Below, one piece after another: positions 19,255 to 27,126 of a DNA stretch of 64,000 nt. The DNA comes from Tolypothrix brevis GSE-NOS-MK-07-07A. Lineage in GTDB: Bacteria; Cyanobacteriota; Cyanobacteriia; Cyanobacteriales; Nostocaceae. The stretch spans positions 94,788 to 158,787 of the forward strand of contig JAHHIJ010000013.1 in assembly GCA_019358985.1 (NCBI GenBank), in the 5' to 3' direction. Each line of letters starts with the position of its first letter. Position 1 is the stretch's first letter. The translations under genes and the position numbers were made by a program. The notes under the pieces were generated by a model. It had not been told where the DNA came from. It saw only the letters and a list, made by a program, of their open reading frames with translations, and ran no database searches.

Positions 19255-19530
19255 ATCAGGCGGACATGAAATTGGCACATGTACGACATGCTGATGAAGC
19301 TATCCACCAAACAGTGGACAGAACCAGACAACTAGTACTGCTACTGGACAGATAGCCAGCCATAGTGAAAACTACGTTTTGAGAATCATGACACCTCCGG
19401 GTGCTTTCGTGCTTGTAGCTCTGTCGTCAACCATCAAACACCTGTATTTGGTTAAGGGAGCGTGGTTGACTTAACAAGTTCTCAAAACATTGGCGTTAGC
19501 GAGGCACGAGCGTCGGAAAACTTTACCTGA
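19255..19530 (+). ncRNA. Decayed relative of the HEARO/omega-RNA-like elements
   Basis: By eye, three blocks match in order the two elements at 32287 and 62386: ACTACGTTTTGAG plus ATGACACC (19371-19395), AGCTCTGTCG (19418-19426 area) and TAACAAGTTCTCAAAACATT (19472-19491). The 5' part starts near ATCAGG and is diverged. The 3' third and the terminal hairpin are missing or altered, and a palindromic core copy follows at 19590. No nuclease gene follows. Boundaries are approximate. Confidence 0.4.
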
Positions 19531-19589
19531 GTTAGATCAGAGGACAAAATGTCTAATTTTGAAATATAGGTCGATAAATTTAACATATT

Positions 19590-19618
19590 GTAAAGACGTT
19601 CCGCCGAAACGTCTCTAC
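19590..19618. repeat. Dispersed palindromic core copy (one arm mutated)
   Basis: GTAAAGACGTTCCGCC then GAAACGTCTCTAC. One arm has a GGAACG to GAAACG change. It lies in the 19192-19776 spacer, which otherwise holds only the RNA relic. Confidence 0.65.
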
Positions 19619-19776
19619 TCGTGGTTATGCAACGCCATAATATTGCAGATGAATCTAAATATTCTCATTGATTTAAAATTTCAATTTTAAATGGGAACGA
19701 AATAAACTTGTCTGGTTCTAATTAAGAAGCATAAAGTAGATAAAATATTGTCGAGTAGAACCTATCTTCAAACTCA

Positions 19777-21354
19777 ATGTTTTCATCAACAATGAGGAGC
19801 GCAATTATGGCAATAAAAAGTAAACATAACTATCGAGACAAATTAGACTTGATTTTGATTTGTTTGATGAGCAGTAGTTTTTTGATAGGTAATTATATCC
19901 TGCCTATAAGTGCTTTAGCAAGCCTTCAACCAGGTGGAAATTTCATCATAGCTAAATCACCAGATGAAAGACAACCAGAAGCAGTACAACAAGGAATCGA
20001 GCAAATTCCTACTGCTCAACCGTCCGTATCTCCAAAACCTAACCCACCTATTGATTCACCCATACCCCCTGCGACACCTGGTACAACCAGCCCAACACCA
20101 GCAGGTACATCTACACCAACCAATCGTGTAAATACCCAACCAACACCACCACCACGTACATCTACACCAACCAATCGTGTAAATACCCAACCAACACCAC
20201 CAGCAGGTACATCTACACCAACCAATCGTGTAAATACCCAACCAACACCACCAGCACGTACATCTACACCAACCAATCGTGTAAATACCCAACCAACACC
20301 ACCGGCACGTACATCTACACCAACCAATCGTGTAAATACCCAACCAACACCACCGGCACGTACATCTACACCAACCAATCGTGTAAATACCGAACCAACA
20401 CCACCACCACGTACATCTACACCAACCAATCGTGTAAATACCCAACCGACACCACCACCACGTACATCTACACCAACCAATCGTGTAAATACCCAACCGA
20501 CACCACCACCACCACGTACATCTACACCTAGACCATCGACATCGACATATTCCAACCCCACACAGGAGCCTTCACAACCTCGTGTTCCTTCAAGACGGGG
20601 TGGTCGCAAGCCAACTACTAATCAAGGTATAGAAAGTTCGCCTGTTTCTCCATCTAGACCGCTTAATTACAAGCAACTTAACTTTGTAGATATCGCCTTC
20701 GGTGTTTTGGCTCCGGGTGACTTTAAGTCTCAAGATAGATATTTCCATTTCTACCAGTTTCAGGGCAGAGCAAACCAACTGATCCAAATTAGACTAGGTG
20801 GCAGTGTCGATCAACGTCGTTCAAATAACCTAAGTTTAGATCCGTTCATGTTTGTGCTTGACCCCAACAACAACGTTCTGTTAAAAAGAGGCAGTGGGGG
20901 AGCAAGCAGTGAAGTTAAAGATGCTTTCGTATTTGTCCGACTGCCTGCAAACGGTACTTACACCATCGCAGTCACTAGCCAAAACAAGAGTGCTAAAGGT
21001 CGGTACAGTCTCGCACTCAGGAATGATCGAGCCAGCTACAATCTAGACTCGGAAAGGGAACTTACACCTCAAAGCCTAAGAAGACAAGATGGCAGCCTTT
21101 ATGATATTTCCAAGTTTCAAGGCAAAAAAGACCAACTTGTTAGTATTCGTGTAGATAGTGTTTATGAAGAATTTTCTCCTTATATAGTGTTGCTAGATTC
21201 TCAAGGCAAAATAGTCGCGGCTGATAATGCCAAAGATGGCAATTACAGTGCTTTAATTGACCGAGCCAGGTTGCCTAAAGATGAAACTTACTACGTAGTG
21301 GTGATTTCTGGTAATTCACTCCAACGTGGTAAATACCGATTGACTGTTTTCTAA
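19777..21354 (+). CDS. Exported Pro/Thr-rich repeat protein with two PPC-like domains
   Basis: A 525-residue protein. A hydrophobic N-terminal segment (about 24-48) is a signal peptide or anchor; the start may be the first Met or MAIKSKH (19807). Residues about 110-250 are eight 17-residue units TSTPTNRVNTQPTPPxR, encoded by near-identical 51-bp repeats beginning at 20104. The C-terminal half (about 310-525) has two PPC-type beta-sandwich modules: YFHFYQFQGRANQLIQIRL ... GTYTIAVTSQ and DISKFQGKKDQLVSIRVDS ... ETYYVVVISG. PPC domains usually accompany secreted peptidases, but no catalytic domain is present. It is probably a cell-surface or periplasmic protein with a flexible spacer. It converges with the WD40 gene. 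Confidence 0.8.
   Translation: MFSSTMRSAIMAIKSKHNYRDKLDLILICLMSSSFLIGNYILPISALASLQPGGNFIIAKSPDERQPEAVQQGIEQIPTAQPSVSPKPNPPIDSPIPPATPGTTSPTPAGTSTPTNRVNTQPTPPPRTSTPTNRVNTQPTPPAGTSTPTNRVNTQPTPPARTSTPTNRVNTQPTPPARTSTPTNRVNTQPTPPARTSTPTNRVNTEPTPPPRTSTPTNRVNTQPTPPPRTSTPTNRVNTQPTPPPPRTSTPRPSTSTYSNPTQEPSQPRVPSRRGGRKPTTNQGIESSPVSPSRPLNYKQLNFVDIAFGVLAPGDFKSQDRYFHFYQFQGRANQLIQIRLGGSVDQRRSNNLSLDPFMFVLDPNNNVLLKRGSGGASSEVKDAFVFVRLPANGTYTIAVTSQNKSAKGRYSLALRNDRASYNLDSERELTPQSLRRQDGSLYDISKFQGKKDQLVSIRVDSVYEEFSPYIVLLDSQGKIVAADNAKDGNYSALIDRARLPKDETYYVVVISGNSLQRGKYRLTVF
20104..20528. repeat. 51-bp coding tandem repeat, 8 full units
   Basis: Units begin at 20104, 20155, 20206, 20257, 20308, 20359, 20410 and 20461, each containing ACATCTACACCAACCAATCG, with a partial ninth unit at 20515 after a 3-bp insertion. 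Units differ mainly in the CCACCA/CCAGCA/CCGGCA end. The period is a multiple of three, so copy number can change without a frameshift. Confidence 0.95.
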
Positions 21355-21356
21355 TT

Positions 21357-22376
21357 TTACTGAGACATCCGCCAAATCTTGATAGTTTTGTCCTTACTAC
21401 CACTGGCGATTTGCTGTCCATCGGGACTGAAAACCACAGACCAAACTTTGTTAAGATGCCCTTTGAGGGTGGTGATTTCCTCTCCTGTAGACATATTCCA
21501 TAGTTTGATCGTGTCGTCCCAACTAGCACTAGCTAAAGTTTTACTGTCGGGGCTAAAGGCAACAGACCAAACTTTATCGGCATGACCTGTCAGGGTGTGG
21601 ATTTCTTCTCCGGTAGGTAATTTCCACACTTTAATTGTGTTGTCCCAACTGCCACTAGCAAGAGTCTGTCCATCTGGACTAAAAGCGACAGAATTAACAG
21701 CGGCATCATGCCCTTTTAATGAGCGGATTTCTTTCCCTGTTGTCAAATTCCACAGTTTGATGGTGCTGTCAAAATTATTACCACTGGCAAGAGTTTTGCT
21801 GTCAGGACTGATAGCCACAGATGTAACCACATCACAATTCGCTTTCAGGGTGCGGATAACCACGCCGGTAGAGACATTCCACAATTTGATAGTCTGATCC
21901 CAGCTGCCACTAACTAAACTTTGACCATCTGGGCTGAAAGCGATCGCCTGAACTGAAACTGAATGTCCAACAAAAGTACGGATTTCAATTCCTGTAGCCA
22001 AATCCCACAGTTTGACAGTCTTGTCACTACTGCCAGTGGCAAGAGTTTTGCCATCGGGACTGAAAGCGACGGAATTAATCCAGTCAGAATGCCCTTTTAG
22101 GGTACGGAGTTCCTGTCCTGTCGCCAGATTCCACAGTTTGATAGTTTTGTCAGTACTAACACTAGCAAGCATTTTACCATCAGGGCTAATGGCGACAGCC
22201 CAAACTGAATCGGAATGTCCTTTTAAAGTCAAGTTGGGCGAAAATGTTTCCCCAAATGTCTTTATCGGCTGATTAGAACCAGATGCAGCTAAGGGAAATT
22301 CCCAATACAAAATTCCGCCAAATCCCAAAAGCGCCATCGCTGCACCAGTGAAAACTTTAATTTTGAAGGAAGTCAT
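21357..22376 (-). CDS. Membrane-anchored WD40-repeat protein without kinase domain
   Basis: About 339 residues from ATG 22376 (AAGG about 10 bp upstream); an upstream in-frame ATG at 22493 would add 39 residues of unlikely sequence. A single N-terminal hydrophobic helix (about 8-25, TGAAMALLGFGGILYW) is followed by seven WD40 repeats, each with SVAFSPDGxTLASGSxDxTIKLWNL and a GHSDxV turn. Repeats closely resemble those of the neighbouring kinase-WD40 proteins at 17176 and 22613, on the same strand. It is probably a duplicate that lost its kinase domain. A predicted extracytoplasmic or lumenal propeller for protein binding; partner unknown. Confidence 0.88.
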   Translation of the reverse strand: MTSFKIKVFTGAAMALLGFGGILYWEFPLAASGSNQPIKTFGETFSPNLTLKGHSDSVWAVAISPDGKMLASVSTDKTIKLWNLATGQELRTLKGHSDWINSVAFSPDGKTLATGSSDKTVKLWDLATGIEIRTFVGHSVSVQAIAFSPDGQSLVSGSWDQTIKLWNVSTGVVIRTLKANCDVVTSVAISPDSKTLASGNNFDSTIKLWNLTTGKEIRSLKGHDAAVNSVAFSPDGQTLASGSWDNTIKVWKLPTGEEIHTLTGHADKVWSVAFSPDSKTLASASWDDTIKLWNMSTGEEITTLKGHLNKVWSVVFSPDGQQIASGSKDKTIKIWRMSQ

Positions 22377-22557
22377 GTTTACAGACCTTACAGATTCCGC
22401 AGTAAAACAACCCCAATGCTGCGCTCCCATCTGAGAACTCAGCATTTGAGGTGTTATGGAAATACCTTTATCTACCCATTGAAGCGATCGCATTCCTAAT
22501 TTTCTGTCACATTTTGTTATCTTTTTTCTCCCAATTGCTAAAAATTAGGCATTGACA

Positions 22558-22616
22558 TTGTTGAGGAGGGGGAAAGGGGAGATGGGAGGAAAGAATTATT
22601 CTCCTTGTCCCCTTAA
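22558..22616. repeat. G-rich/C-rich inverted element
   Basis: GAGGGGGAAAGGGGA, an AT-rich centre, then TCTCCTTGTCCCC. It lies between the two WD40 genes. Confidence 0.55.
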
Positions 22617-24652
22617 CGGGACACTCGCCAAATCTTGATAGTATTGTCCTCACTACCACTGACGAGAGTCTTGCCATCGGGACCGAGGGCAAGGGATGTC
22701 ACAGTTTGGGAATGTCCCTTCATGGTGCGGATTTGCTTTCCGGTATCGAGGTTCCACAATTTGATCGTTTGATCGCGACTGCCACTAGCAAGGGTTTTGC
22801 CATCGGTACTAAAGGCAAGGGATGTGACTGTTTTGGAATGCCCCAAGAGTGTACGGATTTGCTTTCCGGTATCGAGATTCCACAATTTGATCGTTTGATC
22901 GCGACTCCCACTGGCAAGCATCTTACCATCAGGGCTGATGGCGACGGATGTCACGGTTTGGGAATGCCCAATGAGGGTGCGAATTTCCTCGCCGGTTGCC
23001 AGATGCCAGAGTTTGATGGTATTGTCAAAACTACCACTTGCAAGAATTTTCCCATTTGGGCTGATGGCGACAGACCGAACCCAGAATGAATGTCCAATGA
23101 GAGTGCGAATTTTTCTGCCGGTATCGAGATTCCACACTTTGATCGTATTATCATCACTACCATCAACAAGAGTCTTGCCGTCGGCGGTGATGGCTAGGGC
23201 ATGAATTGAGTCAGAATGCCCTATAAGAGTGCGGATTTGTCGTCCTGTATAGAGATTCCATATTTTGACTGTTTTGTCATCACTACCACTAACCAGTTTT
23301 TGTCCGTCTGGGCTGATAGCGAGAACATTAACCCTGCTGGAATGTCCAATCAGTGTATAAATTTCCTCTCCAGTTGCCAAGTTCCATACTTTGATAGCGC
23401 GATCGCTATTACTGGCAATAGTGTTACCATCTGGACTGATGGCGACAGACAAAACCGAGTTATGAAAACCATTGAATGTTTCGGAATTATAAAATTTTCC
23501 GAAGCTAATTGTTGAAGGATCTCTTAAAATCGCTTCTCTACTATCACGATTAACGCTTGGTTGGTTCAAACTAGACGATAAGCTGGTTTCTAAGCGCCGA
23601 GATTGCTTATACCAAACATCTCCTAATCCTAACAACAGAATCACACCACCTGTAAAAAATAAATTTCTTAATACTACATATTTTTTTGGTAAAGATGGTG
23701 CTTGAGTTGGTGGTGGTTTGACAGCCGAGTATCCATTCGCTGCGGGTACTTGCAGTAACTGTTTTTGAGTTAAATCTCTGAGAACTTCATCGGTAGATTG
23801 GTAGCGCTGCTGGATCTCTTTTTTTAACAGCTTGTCGAGAATCGAATCCAATTCATTACTAATCGGATTTTTTAAATATTGCTGCCAATTTGTAACCCAG
23901 CCATACCCATATTCCATCCACAAATGAAAAGGAGAAACTCCCGTTAGCAGATGAAAGCAAGTAGCACCTAACCCAAACAAATCACTAGATGGATAAGCTT
24001 TTCCATCCCTAATTTGTTCAATGGGAGAATAGCCATGTGAACCAATTGAAGTACCAATTTTATTTTGTACCCTTGCCGTTAACTGTTTTGAAGAACCAAA
24101 ATCTATCAAATTTAATCGCTGGTCATTTTGAGATCGAATAATATTTTCCGGTTTGATATCTCGGTGAATGACTCCGCGATCATGAATAAATTTCAAGGTT
24201 GGTAATAAGTCTATCAATATTTGTTTAATTTCCTGCTCGTTATAACCTTTCCGTAACTGCAACTCTTTTAATAAATTGTGTCCATCGATAAACTGCTGCA
24301 CCAAATATAGACAGCCGTCTTGCTCAAAATAAGCTAATAGAGTCGGAATTTGCGGATGTTTTCCCAGTTCTTGCAGTCGTTTCGCTTCTGCTTGAAACAA
24401 CTCCATTGCTTTTTTTTGCGCCCAACTGCCTTGGAATTTTGGTGCTAATTGCTTGATGACGCAGTGTTCGTTAAGTTTATCGATATCTTCTGATAGATAG
24501 GTTCTGCCGAATCCACCCTCATCTGAAAGTACTCGAATTACACGGAAACGATTTCGCAACAGTGGCACGAGAGGGGTGCTGCATGTTTGACAAAACTTCT
24601 TTCCTTCAAGATTTAGGGGATTTGGGCAATCGGGATTTATGCAGCAGATCAT
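22613..24652 (-). CDS. Zinc-ribbon Ser/Thr kinase with WD40 propeller
   Basis: A 679-residue paralogue of the kinase-WD40 protein at 17176-19191. N-terminal zinc ribbon (CCINPDCPNPL, FCQTC), kinase domain (about 33-300) with EGGFGRTY, CVIKQLAP, HRDIKPENII and LIDFGSS, a transmembrane helix (about 330-346, NLFFTGGVILLLGLGDV) and seven WD40 repeats (about 390-679). All catalytic residues appear intact. ATG 24652 gives the family start MICCINPDC. The 3' end abuts the orphan WD40 gene with a short spacer; the order kinase-WD40 then WD40-only suggests a tandem duplication history. Substrates unknown. Confidence 0.92.
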   Translation of the reverse strand: MICCINPDCPNPLNLEGKKFCQTCSTPLVPLLRNRFRVIRVLSDEGGFGRTYLSEDIDKLNEHCVIKQLAPKFQGSWAQKKAMELFQAEAKRLQELGKHPQIPTLLAYFEQDGCLYLVQQFIDGHNLLKELQLRKGYNEQEIKQILIDLLPTLKFIHDRGVIHRDIKPENIIRSQNDQRLNLIDFGSSKQLTARVQNKIGTSIGSHGYSPIEQIRDGKAYPSSDLFGLGATCFHLLTGVSPFHLWMEYGYGWVTNWQQYLKNPISNELDSILDKLLKKEIQQRYQSTDEVLRDLTQKQLLQVPAANGYSAVKPPPTQAPSLPKKYVVLRNLFFTGGVILLLGLGDVWYKQSRRLETSLSSSLNQPSVNRDSREAILRDPSTISFGKFYNSETFNGFHNSVLSVAISPDGNTIASNSDRAIKVWNLATGEEIYTLIGHSSRVNVLAISPDGQKLVSGSDDKTVKIWNLYTGRQIRTLIGHSDSIHALAITADGKTLVDGSDDNTIKVWNLDTGRKIRTLIGHSFWVRSVAISPNGKILASGSFDNTIKLWHLATGEEIRTLIGHSQTVTSVAISPDGKMLASGSRDQTIKLWNLDTGKQIRTLLGHSKTVTSLAFSTDGKTLASGSRDQTIKLWNLDTGKQIRTMKGHSQTVTSLALGPDGKTLVSGSEDNTIKIWRVSR

Positions 24653-24908
24653 GATCTGATGGGTGCGACTGCGTGATAAATGATGCTAAGTTTGCCCCCA
24701 ATTTTCCCTTAAGAAAATTGGCTCTCGTGTACTTTTGGTAGACAACCCAGGTTTTGGGGAGTGGGGAATTACTTATTAGTATACGTTGACAATTAATAGT
24801 CAGTTTCCTAAACTCCGGAAAACCAAGAGAGCCGTATGATTTATTATTCTCCCGATTATACAATAATCGGAACAAAAAAATTTTTTATGATTATGAATTT
24901 TCTGCTCA

Positions 24909-25487
24909 TTAGTTTATATGTTGACAATTCACAACTTTGTTAGTGTTAATTGGAACTTGCTTATAAGTTTCAATCACTGACACTGAATTGAGCAAAAATG
25001 TTTGTTTATTAGTAGATGAATAGCGGAATGGTGTAAGTTTTGCCACTTCTGCAACTAGCTGATCAGCGTCAAAGGGCTTAAGAATAAGTTCCTGAAACCC
25101 AGCTTCAAAAGCTTTAGTACGCGCTTGCGGATATGCATAACCCGTCAGAGCAAGCGCGGGAAGAAACCCTCCTTCAAAGGCTTCTTTGAGTCTGATAGAG
25201 CGAATCAGTGAATAACCATCTTTGCCTTGCATACAGATGTCGCTAATTAAAACATCTGGCTTTGATTCTTCTATCGCTTCAATGGCTTCATCTACAGATG
25301 TTACCGTCTTCACCTGTGCCTGATAATCTTCAAAAATAAATTTAACCAGACACAGACAATCGATATTGTCATCCACCATAAGTATTCGCAAGTTACCAAG
25401 AGATGAAAAGTCAACTTGTGGTGTTTTTAGCAATGTACTTTCTTCAGTATGTGAATCGCATAAGTTATTTGACACATTAATTACCAC
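24909..25487 (-). CDS. Single-domain response regulator (CheY-like receiver)
   Basis: A 192-residue protein with one receiver domain (about 33-155): acidic pair in LMVDDN, phospho-acceptor Asp in VLISDICMQGKDG (about 84), Thr in ALALTGYA and lysine in LILKPFD. The C-terminal 35 residues have no domain. There is no output domain, so it probably passes phosphate or binds a partner, like other cyanobacterial stand-alone receivers. The frame opens at GTG 25487; the GTG at 25475, with AGGTGG 8 bp upstream, may be the real start. It stands alone between Ser/Thr kinase genes. Confidence 0.85.
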   Translation of the reverse strand: MVINVSNNLCDSHTEESTLLKTPQVDFSSLGNLRILMVDDNIDCLCLVKFIFEDYQAQVKTVTSVDEAIEAIEESKPDVLISDICMQGKDGYSLIRSIRLKEAFEGGFLPALALTGYAYPQARTKAFEAGFQELILKPFDADQLVAEVAKLTPFRYSSTNKQTFLLNSVSVIETYKQVPINTNKVVNCQHIN

Positions 25488-25739
25488 CTGGAGTTGGTGA
25501 AAGCGATTAGGAAGTGGAAATAGGCAGATAGTTAACGCTATCTGCCTATAGACATATTTATGAGAGAAAAGTTAAGTTTTTTTTACTAGACTTATTTTCG
25601 TGTAAAAGTAGTCTATAAACTTTTAATTTAATATTTATCTAATCTTTATGTAATAAAGTTTTACTTTTACTTTATTGAGTTGCCCGAATACGGTAGCGAT
25701 CGCATCGACAAATACAGCAGCCTATCGCTAATATCACAC

Positions 25740-25816
25740 GTAGAGACGTAGCACTGCTACGTCTCTACAAGATTTAGGGTTTTATATATGTACTTCATTT
25801 ACCTGGAATCTGCTGT
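25740..25816. repeat. Family-4 element, inverted copy
   Basis: Core GTAGAGACGTAGCA/TGCTACGTCTCTAC followed by a wing ending TTCATTTACCTGGAATCTGC, the reverse of the wing at 9728. The rest of the 25488-25845 spacer is AT-rich, with one HIP1 site near 25697 and nothing else recognised. Confidence 0.65.
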
Positions 25817-25845
25817 ATATTACAAATATGTTTTAATTTTTCTTA

Positions 25846-26931
25846 TTAACTTGATATTTGAGGTAAGCAACGCTTAAATTTCGGATCATTTTTAGCATTA
25901 AGCTTTGCTTTCCATTCGCGAATAGCACTAGCGGTACGTGCTACAGGTGGCAGATAATCAGAGGATTCTGGGTTTCCACTACTTTTATCTTCCTTGGGTT
26001 GGGTAGTTAAACAATTCGTCAAAGTCGGCAAATAGCTTTCCAACCCTAAAGAACATATAACATCATTAGTTGTCTGAAAACGCTCTGATAAAGACACCTT
26101 GACCATTTTGCCTAAAACTTGAGCAAAATGGTCACTGACATCTACATGTTTTTGCCAACAGATATCACCAGTATTGGAGTCATGCTCAAATTCAAAAGGT
26201 GCTTTGCCAGTTAACAGATAAAGACAAGTCACTCCGACAGCGTAAATATCGCTAGCATAAACTGGACGTAGGGAAAACTGTTCTGGTGGGGCAAATCCCA
26301 TAGTCCCGACAAAATTTGTTGAGGCACTTTTATGTTCTTCGCTGTCACTATTTTCGACTAATTTCTCTTTAACTGCACCGAAATCAATTAAAACCACCCG
26401 TCCATCATCTTTACAGCGTAGCAAGTTCTGGGGCTTAATATCGCGATGAATTACATGATGTTTATGAACGTATTGCAATACTGGTAGTAATTCGTGCAAA
26501 AACTGTTTAACTGCGGCTTCGTTTTTGAGACCGGTTCGTCTGATTTCCCCTAACAAAGTAGAACCGTGTACGTATTCTTGAACTAAATAAAATTCTCCAT
26601 TTGCTTGAAAGTAATCTAAAAGCATGGGAATCTGAGAATGGCTACCAAGCTGACCTAAGATTTTTGCTTCTTTTTCAAAGCGATCGCACGCTCGTTGCCA
26701 CCTTTTGGGACTACTCACCTTAGGACAAAGCTGTTTAATCACACATAGAGGATTCCCAGGTAACATCATATTTTTGGCGACAAACGTGATGCCAAAACCA
26801 CCTCTGCCCAATATTTTCAATATTGCATAGCGATCGCGAAATAACTGCCCTTGACCGCACAGTTGACCAAGCTGAGTCTGCTTTAAAATATCCGCTTGTA
26901 AATTTGATGTTTTCGGAGGAAAGCTATTCAT
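25846..26931 (-). CDS. Ser/Thr protein kinase, soluble
   Basis: A 361-residue protein. Kinase domain about 33-300: loop [13 protein letters not shown] lysine in CVIKQLCP, catalytic HVIHRDIKPQNLL, DFG in VLIDFGAVKEK, and GFAPPEQF in the activation segment. A short polar N-terminal extension (1-30) and a C-terminal tail (about 300-361) have no recognised domain and no transmembrane helix, unlike the other kinases here, so it is probably cytoplasmic. ATG 26931 is the first plausible start. It is monocistronic. Substrate unknown. Confidence 0.9.
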   Translation of the reverse strand: MNSFPPKTSNLQADILKQTQLGQLCGQGQLFRDRYAILKILGRGGFGITFVAKNMMLPGNPLCVIKQLCPKVSSPKRWQRACDRFEKEAKILGQLGSHSQIPMLLDYFQANGEFYLVQEYVHGSTLLGEIRRTGLKNEAAVKQFLHELLPVLQYVHKHHVIHRDIKPQNLLRCKDDGRVVLIDFGAVKEKLVENSDSEEHKSASTNFVGTMGFAPPEQFSLRPVYASDIYAVGVTCLYLLTGKAPFEFEHDSNTGDICWQKHVDVSDHFAQVLGKMVKVSLSERFQTTNDVICSLGLESYLPTLTNCLTTQPKEDKSSGNPESSDYLPPVARTASAIREWKAKLNAKNDPKFKRCLPQISS

Positions 26932-27016
26932 CAGGCTATAAAAGGGGTTTTGTTCAAAAGCTGCTAAATGTCTTTAATTTAACGACAAAGATTCTTTGAC
27001 GCCAACAGTATTACCG

Positions 27017-27126
27017 GAAGAGGGGAAAAGGGGAAAGGAGAAAGGAATAAAGAACTTTCTTTTTCTTCGCTTTTCCTTTTTTAATTTATCCTTTTCCCCT
27101 CTTTTTCTTCCCTTTTCCCTTCCCCT
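27017..27126. repeat. G-rich/C-rich inverted element
   Basis: GGGGAAAAGGGGAAAGG at the left, AT-rich centre, and CCCTTTTCCCTTCCCC at the right. It ends at the stop of the GH57 gene. Confidence 0.6.

Noticed and set aside
19490..19690. 66-codon frame after the RNA relic
   Set aside because: It starts inside the conserved RNA block and runs through a palindromic repeat; no similarity to IscB or another protein was seen.
20016..20609. Long reverse-strand open frames over the 51-bp repeats
   Set aside because: They exist only because the 51-bp period is a multiple of three and lacks stops on that strand; composition (Trp/Cys/Val repeats) is not protein-like.
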